A stretch of DNA of 54,283 nt from Pyxidicoccus fallax (GTDB lineage Bacteria > Myxococcota > Myxococcia > Myxococcales > Myxococcaceae). Both the position numbers and the translations under genes were made by a program. Below, one piece after another: positions 35,559 through 43,852 of the stretch. The notes under the pieces are model-generated. The model was not told the DNA's origin and did not search any database. It saw nothing but the letters and a program-made list of their open reading frames with translations. The stretch is taken from positions 1-54,283 of the forward strand of contig NZ_JABBJJ010000042.1 of assembly GCF_012933655.1 (NCBI RefSeq), in the 5' to 3' direction. Positions within the stretch are counted from its first letter, which is position 1. Each line of letters starts with the position of its first letter.

Positions 35559-38500
35559 TCAGTGCCGCGAGCGGGGCGGGGGAGGCTCCTCCACGGGGGC
35601 GAGCTTCCGGGACAGCAGGGCGAGCAGCTCCTGCGTGGTGAGCCGGCCCGCCTGGTCCTTGCCCTCGAGCACGCCGGCCACCAGCGCGCGCTTGTGCTCG
35701 TGCAGGGCGAGCATCTGCTCCTCGATGGTGCCGCGCGCCACCAGCCGGTAGACGGTGACGGGGCGCTCCTGGCCGATGCGGTGGGCCCGGTCGGACGCCT
35801 GGTCCTCCACGGCGGGGTTCCACCACGGGTCCAGGTGGATGACGCTGGTGGCGGCGGTGAGGTTGAGCCCGAAGCCGCCGGCCTTCAGTGAGATGAGGAA
35901 CAGCGGCGTGTCCCCCTCCTGGAACTCCCGCACCCGCTCCGCCCGCGCGCCCGCGGGCGTCTGGCCGTCGAGGTACACGTAGGGGATGCCCCGCGCGTCC
36001 AGCTCGTCGCGCACCAGCGACAGGTGCGAGGTGAACTGGCTGAAGACGAGCGCGCGCTGGCCCTCCGCCCGGAGCTCCTCGATGAGCTCCATCAGCCGCT
36101 CCTGCTTGGAGGACCCCACCGTCGACGAGGGGTCCGACAGGCGCGGGTGCGAGGCCAGAAGCCGCAACCGGGTGAGCGCGGCGAGCACCTGGATGCGCCG
36201 CTCCTGCTCCTTCAGCGTCGTCTTGTGCTTCTCCAGGTCCGACAGCGCCGCGAGCCGGGCGTCCTCGTAGAGCTGCCACTCCTCCGGCGAGAGCACCACG
36301 GGCACCCGCACGTCCGTGCGTGGAGGCAGTTGCGCCTCCACCTGTGTCTTGGTGCGCCGCAGGAGGAAGGGCTGCAGCACCCGGGCGAGCGCGGGCGCCG
36401 CCGTGGGGTCGATGCCCTTCTCAATCGGCGCGGCGAAGCGCTCGCGGAACGCCTCCCAGCTGCCGAGCAGCTCCGGGAAGACGATGGCGAAGAGGGCCCA
36501 CAGCTCGCCCAGGTGGTTCTCCAGCGGCGTTCCGGAGAGGGCGAAGCGGAAGTCCCCCTGGAGCGCCCGCGCGGCGCGGAAGCGCTGGGTGGTCGCGTTC
36601 TTCAGCGCCTGCGCCTCGTCGAAGACGATGGTGGAGAACCGGATGGAGGACAGCCGCTCGATGTCGCGCACGAGCAGGCCGTAGCTGATGACGAGGACGT
36701 CCTTCGGCCCCAGCCGCTCCAGCGTGGCGCCCCGGTCCTCCTCCTCCGAGAAGAGCTTCAGCTTCAGCGAGGGGGCGAAGCGCTTCGCCTCGTCCACCCA
36801 GTTGAAGGCCACCGACGTGGGCGCCAGCACGAGCGCCGGGCCGTGCTTCGCGCGCTCCAGCAGCACGGCCAGCGCCTGCACCGTCTTGCCCAGGCCCATG
36901 TCGTCCGCGAGCACGCCACCCGCGTTCCATGACGCCAGCCGCGTGAGCCAGCGGAAGCCCTCGAGCTGGTAGTCGCGCAGCTCCGTCTTCAGCGTGCCGG
37001 GCACCCGGGGGCGCAGCTCCTTCGCCGCGAAGATGCGCTCCACGAGCTTGCGCCAGGCCTCGTCCGCGTCCACCCGAGCGCCCGCGCCGCCGAGCGCGCT
37101 CAGCGCCTCCGCTCCGGACGGGCCCATCTCCAGGCCATGGCGCGACAGGTACGTGTGGTCCGCCAGCCGCTCCAGGTGCTGGCGCAGGGCGTCCTCCATC
37201 TCCACGTACGACTGCGCGGAGACCTGGACGAAGCGCTCCTTGCGGCGGGCCGCGTCGAGCAGCCGCGCCAGCGCCACGCGCTCGCCGTCCACGGACAGCT
37301 CGCCGAGCACGCCGAACCAGTTGCGCTTGCGCTCGACGGTGACCTTCAGCGCCGCCGGGCCTCGCGCGGAGAGCAGGTGCATCTGCGCGCCCGTCCACTC
37401 CAGCTCGGGCTTCGGGTCCAGGGAGGCACAGACCTTGAGGAGCGTGAGCGCGCCCTGGGCGCTGGTGAATTGGTAGCTGAAGGGCAGCTCCTCCGGCTCG
37501 GCGGTGCGGAGCGGGAGCTGCGCTTCGAGCGACTCGGCGAGCTGGCGCTCCCGCGCGAAGTCGCGCACCGCGTGCCGGGGCGTGAGGCCGCGCCGCACGT
37601 ACACGTCGCGAGCGCCTTCGCCCGGAATGACGGTTCCGCTGTCGGGGAGTGGGCGGAGACGGATTTCGACGCGCACGCCGCCTCCGGGCCGCGTCTCGAG
37701 GCGCAGCACCGGGAGGTTGGCGGGCGGGACGGCCTCGCCCATGACGCTGCGGGGCAGGGCCACCGGCAGGCGCGTGGACAGCTTGGAGAGGCGCTCCAGC
37801 AGCGCGACGTGGCTCTCCGGTGGGAAGGCGTTGCCGTGGCGCGAGAGCACCGTGAGCATCGCGCGGGCCTCGGGGCTGACGTCGAGCACGGTGAGCCGGC
37901 GCGCGCCCTCGTCCCAGAGATAGAGGCCCTCCTCGGGCTTCGCCTTGCGCACGCGCTCCAGCAGCGGGCCGGGGAGGGCGGCTCCGTCGAAGCCCACGTT
38001 GAGGACGACGGTGTCGCCGCGGTCCTCGGCGACGAGGCCGACCTTCTCGCGCTCGATGCGCACGAGGTCCGATGTGTCCTCGAAGTAGATGCGCGGATGG
38101 TTGACGAGCTCGAAGAGCAGCTCACGCGAGGCGGGGGCCTCGTTCTCCGGCAGCAGGGCCGCGAGCCGCGCGTCGGTGGGGGACAGGAGGGAGCCGTACT
38201 CCTGGAGGAGCTTCCTGCGGTTGAGCTTGGCGCCGCTGCTGAGCTGGCCCTTCTTGCCGCGCTTGTGGACGTAGGGGGCCAGCTCCACGCCGTAGCTGGG
38301 GATGACCTCCAGGTGCCAGGACAGCTCCGCGCTTCCCGCGGCGCCCGGGCTCTCCTCCACCGCGCGCTCCAGTGCGCGGAGCGTTCGCTCCCAGTCGGGC
38401 CGGAGCAGGTCCGCGAGTGTCTCGCCGAACGCCTCCGTCCACGGCTGGCGCAGCCAGAGGAGGGTGGTGTCGATGGCGGCGAGGATGTGCACGCACGTGG

Positions 38501-39125
38501 GCGCTCCACAGGTGCAGTCGGCCTTCACCTCGGTGGGAGAGAAGGCGAGGCGCGCTTCCGGGAGGATGAAGCCGGCGCTGGCGCCGACGGGCAGCACCGA
38601 GATGCGCGCCTCGCGGACCCGGAAGCCGGGGAGCTGGGGGTCGAGCTGGAGGGAGGCCTCCGACAGCGCGCGCCGGGGGCGCGGGGCGACGGAGCCGGGA
38701 ATCCGGGCACGCAGGTCCAGGAGGAGCCGGTGGACGGCGTGCGTGCGCGGCTCCTCGGGAGGGCGGAGGAGCTCCGGGAGCGAGGCGCGGGCGTCCTCCG
38801 CCGCCGAGCGCTCATCCTCGAGGTAGCGGGAGGCGAGGCGGGGGAGCAGGTCCCGCATCTTCGCGGAGGGGACGGTCTCGGAAATCCAGCGCGCCTGGGA
38901 CTCCGCGCTCGCCAGCTCCACGAGACGGCGGCGGGCGCTGACCATGCGGAACTGGGGCATCAGCGCGGCCTCGATGCGGGGCGTCAGCATGACGAGGCTG
39001 ATGCGTGTGACGTGCTCGATGCCGTGGGTCCGCAGCCACGTGTCGAGCGCGCTGTCCGTGTCGAAGGGGGGGCCTCCCGCCTCCGGGGACGGAGGAGAGG
39101 CCGGGTGCGCGAGCTCGGCGGGCAT
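35559..39125 (-). CDS. SNF2-family helicase with N-terminal SWIM zinc finger
   Basis: An 1188-residue ATP-driven DNA translocase/helicase of the RapA-like, SWI2/SNF2 class. A SWIM motif, C-x-C-x(n)-C-x-H, lies near residue 205 in DCTCGAPTCVHILAAID. The ATPase begins near 733 with DDMGLGKTVQALAVL (motif I) and continues with VFDEAQALKN (II, residue about 836) and SGTPLENHLGELWALF (III). The second RecA lobe has VFSQFTSHLSLVRDEL, LDGQTPAGARAERV, LKAGGFGLNLTAAT and DRAHRIGQERPVTVYRLV (VI, about 1111). Such proteins remodel DNA-protein complexes. The long N-terminal part (210-700) is without obvious family. The gene is bracketed by two pairs of a palindromic repeat. Confidence 0.95.
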   Translation of the reverse strand: MPAELAHPASPPSPEAGGPPFDTDSALDTWLRTHGIEHVTRISLVMLTPRIEAALMPQFRMVSARRRLVELASAESQARWISETVPSAKMRDLLPRLASRYLEDERSAAEDARASLPELLRPPEEPRTHAVHRLLLDLRARIPGSVAPRPRRALSEASLQLDPQLPGFRVREARISVLPVGASAGFILPEARLAFSPTEVKADCTCGAPTCVHILAAIDTTLLWLRQPWTEAFGETLADLLRPDWERTLRALERAVEESPGAAGSAELSWHLEVIPSYGVELAPYVHKRGKKGQLSSGAKLNRRKLLQEYGSLLSPTDARLAALLPENEAPASRELLFELVNHPRIYFEDTSDLVRIEREKVGLVAEDRGDTVVLNVGFDGAALPGPLLERVRKAKPEEGLYLWDEGARRLTVLDVSPEARAMLTVLSRHGNAFPPESHVALLERLSKLSTRLPVALPRSVMGEAVPPANLPVLRLETRPGGGVRVEIRLRPLPDSGTVIPGEGARDVYVRRGLTPRHAVRDFARERQLAESLEAQLPLRTAEPEELPFSYQFTSAQGALTLLKVCASLDPKPELEWTGAQMHLLSARGPAALKVTVERKRNWFGVLGELSVDGERVALARLLDAARRKERFVQVSAQSYVEMEDALRQHLERLADHTYLSRHGLEMGPSGAEALSALGGAGARVDADEAWRKLVERIFAAKELRPRVPGTLKTELRDYQLEGFRWLTRLASWNAGGVLADDMGLGKTVQALAVLLERAKHGPALVLAPTSVAFNWVDEAKRFAPSLKLKLFSEEEDRGATLERLGPKDVLVISYGLLVRDIERLSSIRFSTIVFDEAQALKNATTQRFRAARALQGDFRFALSGTPLENHLGELWALFAIVFPELLGSWEAFRERFAAPIEKGIDPTAAPALARVLQPFLLRRTKTQVEAQLPPRTDVRVPVVLSPEEWQLYEDARLAALSDLEKHKTTLKEQERRIQVLAALTRLRLLASHPRLSDPSSTVGSSKQERLMELIEELRAEGQRALVFSQFTSHLSLVRDELDARGIPYVYLDGQTPAGARAERVREFQEGDTPLFLISLKAGGFGLNLTAATSVIHLDPWWNPAVEDQASDRAHRIGQERPVTVYRLVARGTIEEQMLALHEHKRALVAGVLEGKDQAGRLTTQELLALLSRKLAPVEEPPPPRSRH

Positions 39126-39229
39126 GGGGAGGCTTCTTCTTCAAGAAGCGCGGGGGAAAGGCAAGCGGTTCAGGGGGCGCGCGGGCAGCCGGGCAGGCAG
39201 GCGGCCGGGAGCCGGACGCGAGGGGTAGG

Positions 39230-39252
39230 GCGGAATGGAAGTTCCGTTCCGC
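39230..39252 (+). repeat. Palindromic repeat copy 3
   Basis: Same 23-bp unit, all arms matched, in the gap between the SNF2 start (39125) and the hydrolase stop (39287). It is about 105 bp upstream of the SNF2 start codon, same orientation as copies 1 and 2. Confidence 0.85.
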
Positions 39253-39286
39253 GGGCTCCGGTGCTCCGCCAGCGGGAAAGGGGGGC

Positions 39287-40120
39287 TCAGCGCGCCACGG
39301 GGGTGGCGGAATGGAAGTTCCGTTCCGCCTGCGCCAGGTGTTCGGTCAGCAGGGCGTTGACCTCCGCGGCGCGGGTGATGGTCATGGCATGGGCGGTTCC
39401 GGTCAGCTCGATGTAGCGCGCGCCCGGCAGCCCTCGTGCGAGCTCACGGCCGGAGTCGGGCGTGGCGATGCGGTCATGCTCCGCGCTCGCGACGAGCGTC
39501 GGGATGCCGGCCAGCTCGGAGAGGAACGGCCGAGCATCCGCGCGGGCCATGGTCCTCACCTGCTGCATCAAGATGGGCGGGGACTCGGACAGGTCGCGGT
39601 CGAAGAGGCGGCCCAGTTTCTCCGCCAGGGTGTCGGGGTCGGCGGCCGACAGCTCCTCGTGGGTGAGGACCATCTCCATGAAGGCGCGCCGCCGCATGCG
39701 CCGGGTCCCGATTCGGGTGCGCAGGCCGATACGGACCAGCCATGGCGTCAGCCGGGACGGTGCCTTGCCGTTGGCGAACGTGCACAGGAGCGCGAGGCTG
39801 CGGACCCGGGCTCGCGCGCGCCGGGCCACGTACTGCGCGATGAGCCCGCCCATCGAATGCCCGACGAGGTGTGCGCTCGGCCAGCCCTGGGCATCCATCA
39901 GCGCGAGGACGTCCTCCGCCATCAGCTCGAGTGACAGGGGCTCCGCGGACGGGACGCTCCGGCCATAGGCGCGGTTGTCGAAGCAGAGGCACTGGAAGCG
40001 CGGCGTCAGTGCATCCAGTTGCGGCCTCCAGCCATTCGCGCCGACGCCCGAGCCCTGGATGAGGACGACGGGGACTCCCTGGCCCTCCACGAACCAGCTC
40101 AGGTTGCAACCACGGTGCAT
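39287..40120 (-). CDS. Alpha/beta hydrolase
   Basis: A 277-residue hydrolase. Start 40120 (MHRGCNLSWFVEGQGVPVVL) is selected because the longer ORF adds an Arg/Cys-rich leader that is not family-like. The triad is visible: the nucleophile serine in GHSMGGLIAQY, an aspartate in ASAEHDRIATP and a histidine in GTAHAMTITRA. The oxyanion part is LIQGSGVGANGW, and AYGRSVPSAEPLS follows. The C-terminus ends in ERNFHSATPVAR, where ERNFHSA is encoded by a palindromic repeat (39306-39328) that has been absorbed into the coding region. The substrate is unknown. Confidence 0.88.
   Translation of the reverse strand: MHRGCNLSWFVEGQGVPVVLIQGSGVGANGWRPQLDALTPRFQCLCFDNRAYGRSVPSAEPLSLELMAEDVLALMDAQGWPSAHLVGHSMGGLIAQYVARRARARVRSLALLCTFANGKAPSRLTPWLVRIGLRTRIGTRRMRRRAFMEMVLTHEELSAADPDTLAEKLGRLFDRDLSESPPILMQQVRTMARADARPFLSELAGIPTLVASAEHDRIATPDSGRELARGLPGARYIELTGTAHAMTITRAAEVNALLTEHLAQAERNFHSATPVAR
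39306..39328 (+). repeat. Palindromic repeat copy 4, inside the hydrolase gene
   Basis: The 23-bp unit again, all arms matched, within the last 20 codons of the hydrolase. On the minus strand it encodes ERNFHSA. It follows copy 3 by 76 bp and has the same orientation. Confidence 0.85.
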
Positions 40121-40282
40121 CGTCGTGCGTCGTTCCACGGGCCGCTCCCGGTTGAAGTGGAAGGGACCGTGGCATGGGCCAGCCAGGCAAGGCGAGCCGA
40201 GGGCGAGGCACGGGTGATGGCAGCGAGCGCGTGCCCTTCTCGCACTTGTCATGACGCTGGATGAGCCGAGGGATGGGCTCGG

Positions 40283-40445
40283 CTGTCAGACCCGTGGAGT
40301 AGGAAGGAGTGGACACAAGGTAATGGGTGGGGTTCCACTCCGGGGAGGCTGGGCTGATGATGGAAGGGCTGGGAGTCGGGGGACTGGGGAGTCGCGAGAT
40401 GGGCAACGAGACGAAGCGGCCGGCGACCTATGAGGACCTGCTGGC
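40283..40445 (+). repeat. Duplicated leader plus 5' end of Uma2 gene, copy A
   Basis: About 160 bp that recur almost unchanged at 41033-41195, with only about ten differences. They cover the leader, the ribosome site and the first 27 codons. Since the non-coding part is as conserved as the coding, this is a recent duplication or gene conversion. Confidence 0.8.
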
Positions 40446-40974
40446 ACTGCCCGAACACATGGTGGGGCAGATCATCGACGGGGAGCTCATCGCCATGCCG
40501 CGGCCGGCGAGCCGCCATGGGGTGGCGTACACCTCGTTGCTCACGGCCGTGAACGGTGCCTTTGGTGAAGGGGAAGGAGGGGCGGGTGGATGGTGGATCA
40601 TCGGCGAGCCGGAGCTGCACCTCGGAAAAGACGTCCTGGTGCCGGACCTCGCGGGCTGGCGCATCGAGCGCATGCCCGAGGTGCCGGATGTACCGTATTT
40701 CACCCTCGCTCCTGACTGGGTCTGCGAGGTGCTCTCGCCATCTACCGAGACGCTGGACCGGAAGCGCAAGCGGGAGATCTACGCGCGCGAAGGTGTGGGC
40801 CATGTGTGGCTGGTGGACCCGGCGGAGCGGGTGCTGGAGGTCTACCAGTGGCGCGACGGACGGTGGACGGAGCGGGGGAGGTACTCCGGTAAGGCGCGGG
40901 TCAGGGCCGAGCCTTTCGATGCGTTGGAGTTGAGGCTTGGCGCTTTGTGGCCGTCGGGGCGCAAGTCCACATGA
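40357..40974 (+). CDS. Uma2-family (PD-(D/E)XK-like) protein, copy A
   Basis: A 205-residue cytoplasmic protein of the Uma2/DUF820 group, whose fold matches restriction-type nucleases. Typical motifs are the start RPATYEDLLALPEHMVGQII then DGELIAMPRP, the metal-binding aspartate in VLVPDLAGWR, the glutamate in WVCEVLSPST, and the KRKREIYAREG helix with lysine/tyrosine and VWLVDP. ATG 40357 (with GGGGAGG eight bases before) is used; the ATG at 40399 gives the family core. It has a paralogue 133 bp downstream in the same orientation. Cellular role unknown for the family. Confidence 0.9.
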   Translation: MMEGLGVGGLGSREMGNETKRPATYEDLLALPEHMVGQIIDGELIAMPRPASRHGVAYTSLLTAVNGAFGEGEGGAGGWWIIGEPELHLGKDVLVPDLAGWRIERMPEVPDVPYFTLAPDWVCEVLSPSTETLDRKRKREIYAREGVGHVWLVDPAERVLEVYQWRDGRWTERGRYSGKARVRAEPFDALELRLGALWPSGRKST

Positions 40975-41032
40975 CCCTCTTGAAGCATGCAGCGGCTCGG
41001 TGACGTGCGTCCTGGCGCATCCTCTTATCTCG

Positions 41033-41195
41033 GTTGTCAGACCCGTGGAGTAGGAAGGAGTGGACACAAGGTGACGGGTGGGGTTCCACTCCGGGGAGGC
41101 TGGGTCGATGATGGACGGGTGGGAAGTCGGAGGACTGGGGAGTCGCGAGATGGGCAACGAGACGAAGCGGCCGGCGACCTATGAGGACCTGCTGG
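41033..41195 (+). repeat. Duplicated leader plus 5' end of Uma2 gene, copy B
   Basis: Counterpart of the block at 40283-40445. It contains the conserved leader CCCGTGGAGTAGGAAGGAGT and the same ribosome site. Downstream it gains four residues (an AELL insertion between DLL and ALP). Confidence 0.8.
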
Positions 41196-41737
41196 CGGAG
41201 CTGCTGGCGCTGCCAGAACACATGGTGGGGCAGATCATCGACGGGGAGCTCATCGCCATGTCGCGGCCGGCGAGCCCTCACGCGATGGCGCACTCCATCC
41301 TGTTCGGTGAGCTTTACAGTGGTGTGCAGCGAGGAAGGACGGGACCGGGCGGCTGGTGGTTCATGGACGAGCCGGAGCTTCACTTCGGCAAGGACGTCCT
41401 GGTGCCGGACCTCGCGGGCTGGCGCCGCGAGCGGATGCCCCAGGTGCCGCGAGCCCCCTACTTCACCCTGGCGCCGGACTGGGTCTGCGAGGTGCTCTCC
41501 CCGTCCACGGCGTCACTGGACCGGAAGCGCAAACGGGAGATCTACGCGCGCGAAGGCGTGAACCACGTGTGGCTGGTGGACCCGGACGCGCGGACACTGG
41601 AGGTGTTCCAGCTGCGGGACGGGCAGTGGGTGGAGCGAGGCCGCTATTCCGCTGAGGACCGCGCCCGGGCCGAACCGTTCGAGACGTTCGAGCTGGAGCT
41701 CGGAGCCTTGTGGCCGCCCGAGCTCGAGGCTCCCTGA
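41108..41737 (+). CDS. Uma2-family protein, copy B
   Basis: A 209-residue paralogue of the preceding gene. Same motifs: DGELIAMSRP, VLVPDLAGWR, WVCEVLSPST, KRKREIYAREGVNHVWLVDP. A short in-frame duplication adds AELL near residue 30, and the middle (residues 55-75) is more diverged than the ends, with SILFGELYSGVQRGRTGPGG replacing the copy A loop. The spacing and conservation of the leader make a recent tandem duplication the simplest explanation. No other family marks; possibly part of a repair or nuclease function. Confidence 0.9.
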   Translation: MMDGWEVGGLGSREMGNETKRPATYEDLLAELLALPEHMVGQIIDGELIAMSRPASPHAMAHSILFGELYSGVQRGRTGPGGWWFMDEPELHFGKDVLVPDLAGWRRERMPQVPRAPYFTLAPDWVCEVLSPSTASLDRKRKREIYAREGVNHVWLVDPDARTLEVFQLRDGQWVERGRYSAEDRARAEPFETFELELGALWPPELEAP

Positions 41738-41774
41738 CACACCGCTCTCGCCAATGCCTCACACGCTGATGACT

Positions 41775-41842
41775 GTCACGATTGTGTAAACGTCACGAAC
41801 GCGTAACGGTCACGAATCCGTAACAGTCACGGAATTGTAAAC
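41775..41842 (+). repeat. Four 17-bp tandem repeats (iteron-like) upstream of the Ser/Thr kinase gene
   Basis: Units at 41775-41791, 41792-41808, 41809-41825 and 41826-41842 are contiguous and of exactly equal length. Consensus GTCACGAnnnnGTAAmn: first six bases GTCACG in all four, then GTAA at position 12-15. GTCAC and GTAAC are near-inverted half-sites, so every unit is a pseudo-dyad. It ends 87 bp before the kinase start. Probable multi-site regulator-binding array. Confidence 0.85.
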
Positions 41843-41897
41843 ACAGAGCAGCCAGACAGCCTCCCCGTCTCGACAGCATTGTCAAAACGCGGTGTAT

Positions 41898-41915
41898 TCG
41901 CGACCCGCGATTTTT
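41898..41915 (+). terminator. Terminator-like hairpin in the kinase leader
   Basis: TCGCG-ACC-CGCGA followed directly by five Ts, ending 14 bp before the GTG start. An alternative pairing CGCGG (41888-41892) with CCGCG (41905-41909) would break this stem. The pair could act as an attenuator, but both stems are only five bases long. Confidence 0.35.
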
Positions 41916-41929
41916 ACGGTGAGGTAACA

Positions 41930-43852
41930 GTGTCAGCCCTCCGTGAAGCAGTCCCCAGCACCGCGTTGCTGGGCAGGTACGAGCTTGTCTCCGAGCTGGG
42001 TCACGGCGGTATGGCAAAGGTGTATCGGGCCCGTGCCGCCGGCCCCGGAGGATTCGAGAAGACGCTCGTCGTCAAGTGCATCCTTCCGCACCTGGCACAG
42101 GACCCTCAGTTCGTGGAGATGTTCCTGGCCGAGGCTCGGCTGGCGGCACGGCTCAACCACCCCAACCTCGTTCAAATCTTCGACTTCGGAGAGTCCGAGG
42201 GCGCGTACTTCCTGGCGATGGAGTACATCGACGGGCCCACGCTGCGCGCGCTGCTGCGCCGGTTGAACGCCCAGGGGCAGGCCATCCCATATCCGCTGTG
42301 TGCGCGAATCGCCTCGGCGGTGTGCGAGGGCCTGACCTTCGCCCACGAGTTCCGCGACCCGGACACCGGTGAATCGCTGCGGATGATCCACCGCGACGTC
42401 AGCCCGGACAACATCCTCCTGTCACGCAGTGGCAACGTGAAGCTGGTGGACTTCGGCATCGCCAAGGCCACCACCAACGCGCCGCAGACGCAGGTGGGCA
42501 CGCTCAAGGGCAAGGTGCCGTACATGTCGCCCGAGCAGCTGCGCAACGAGGCGCTCGACGCACGCACGGACGTGTACGCGCTCGGGGTGGTGCTCTACGA
42601 GATGGTCGCGGGGGCCAAGCCTTACGAGGCCAGCCACGAAGCGGCCCTGATGCAGGCCATCCTCTACGAGCCGTTCATCCCCGTGGCCGCGCGGCGCGAG
42701 GACGTGCCCGAGGCCCTGGAGCACATCATCCAGCGCGCCCTGTCCAAGGACCGGGCCACGCGCTACGCGAGCTGCCGGCAGATGCAGGCGGACCTGGACC
42801 AGTACCTGCTGAGCTGCGGACATCCCGTGGGCACCCAGCACGTGGCCCAGCTCATCACCCGCGCCGCCGTGCCGACGGGTGGCAGTCCCGTCATGGGCAC
42901 GCCGGTGTCGGGGCTCGGCAGCAGGTCTCGTGACGCGGGCTCGGGCTCCGTGTCCCGTCCCGCCGTGTCCCCTCTACGCGCCGATGCGACGGAGGTGGAG
43001 CCCCAGCCCACCGGGCCCACGCGTCCCTCCTTCCTGGCGCGGCGCCGGGGCGCGGTCCTCGCTGGCGCGGGAGCCCTGGCGCTGGTGGCGGGTGTCGCCA
43101 TCATGGGCCTGCGCTCCAGCGGTGGCGCGGGCGCGACGCCCACTTCCACCTCGGCGAGCCCCGTGCCCGGCGGCGCCACCGCGGCGATGGGCCCCTCGCG
43201 GGGAACCAACGTTCCGGGAGCCGGCGTTCCCGCCGTGGCGGCGGGTGGAGCGGCGCCTGCGAGTCCCACCGCCTCCGGTGTCACGGCCACCACGGGACAG
43301 GCACCCACGGGCTCCGTGCCCTCGGGCGTCGCGGCCACGGCGGCGGCCAACGCGGGCACACTGCCCACGAACCCCTCGGCCCCGGGTGTCGCGACCACGG
43401 CGGCGGCACAGGCCCCCGCGTCTCCCGCCGAGCCCACGGAGGTGGAGCTCCAGGTGACGGTGACGCCGCGCAAGGCCCAGCTCCGTCTGGACGACCAGCC
43501 GCTGGAGGGCAATCCCTTCTCGGAGAAGTTCCCCCGGGACGGCCGGGTGCACGTGCTGCGCGTCACCGCGCCCGGGTATGCGCCCGTCGTGAAGGAGCTC
43601 CGCTTCGAGCGCGACCTCGCCCTGGACATCACCCTTTCGCGGCGTGGCCAGGAGTCGCGCCGCCCCGCCGTCACGGAGCGCACCTCGCGCCCACCCGCCG
43701 CGCCCGCTGAACCAGCGCAGGTCCAGGCCCAGGAGCCGGACTTCGCCGAGCTGCCCGCGAAGCCCGTGCGCCGCAAGCCGCCCAAGCGCTCGCTCGACCC
43801 GGACAACCCCTGGGGCGAGCAGGGCGGTTCCTCTTCCCCCGACAACCCATGA
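41930..43852 (+). CDS. Transmembrane Ser/Thr protein kinase with PEGA-like C-terminus
   Basis: A 640-residue kinase. The start is the GTG at 41930 just after GAGGTAA. Kinase domain (residues 16-290): Gly-loop GHGGMAKVYRAR, Lys K49, Glu E68, HRD loop H154-RDVSPDN (D156 catalytic, with the VSPDN variant common in myxobacteria), DFG at D174 in VDFGIAKA, and PYMSPEQLR. After a Pro/Ser-rich linker comes one membrane helix (about 374-394), so the kinase faces the cytoplasm. The extracytoplasmic part is an Ala/Thr/Pro-rich stalk and then a PEGA-like domain (VTVTPRKAQLRLDDQPLEGN, with PGYAPVVKELRF). The tail is Lys/Arg-rich. The stop overlaps the next start (ATGA). Confidence 0.93.
   Translation: MSALREAVPSTALLGRYELVSELGHGGMAKVYRARAAGPGGFEKTLVVKCILPHLAQDPQFVEMFLAEARLAARLNHPNLVQIFDFGESEGAYFLAMEYIDGPTLRALLRRLNAQGQAIPYPLCARIASAVCEGLTFAHEFRDPDTGESLRMIHRDVSPDNILLSRSGNVKLVDFGIAKATTNAPQTQVGTLKGKVPYMSPEQLRNEALDARTDVYALGVVLYEMVAGAKPYEASHEAALMQAILYEPFIPVAARREDVPEALEHIIQRALSKDRATRYASCRQMQADLDQYLLSCGHPVGTQHVAQLITRAAVPTGGSPVMGTPVSGLGSRSRDAGSGSVSRPAVSPLRADATEVEPQPTGPTRPSFLARRRGAVLAGAGALALVAGVAIMGLRSSGGAGATPTSTSASPVPGGATAAMGPSRGTNVPGAGVPAVAAGGAAPASPTASGVTATTGQAPTGSVPSGVAATAAANAGTLPTNPSAPGVATTAAAQAPASPAEPTEVELQVTVTPRKAQLRLDDQPLEGNPFSEKFPRDGRVHVLRVTAPGYAPVVKELRFERDLALDITLSRRGQESRRPAVTERTSRPPAAPAEPAQVQAQEPDFAELPAKPVRRKPPKRSLDPDNPWGEQGGSSSPDNP

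Noticed and set aside
33235-35751. 838-codon plus-strand frame
   Set aside because: Antisense to the propeller lipoprotein and no ribosome site.
35151-35891. Possible gene in the gap before the SNF2 stop
   Set aside because: No ribosome site, low-complexity Arg/Gly-rich translation, and it runs through the palindromic repeats and into the SNF2 antisense strand.
37137-39416. 759-codon plus-strand frame across the SNF2 gene
   Set aside because: Antisense shadow; SNF2 motifs lie on the minus strand.
40357-41737. Transposon or insertion sequence for the repeated Uma2 block
   Set aside because: No terminal inverted repeats, target duplication or transposase is visible; a tandem duplication explains it.
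41775-41842. CRISPR-like array
   Set aside because: Units are contiguous and 17 bp long without spacers; this is a tandem operator-like array.
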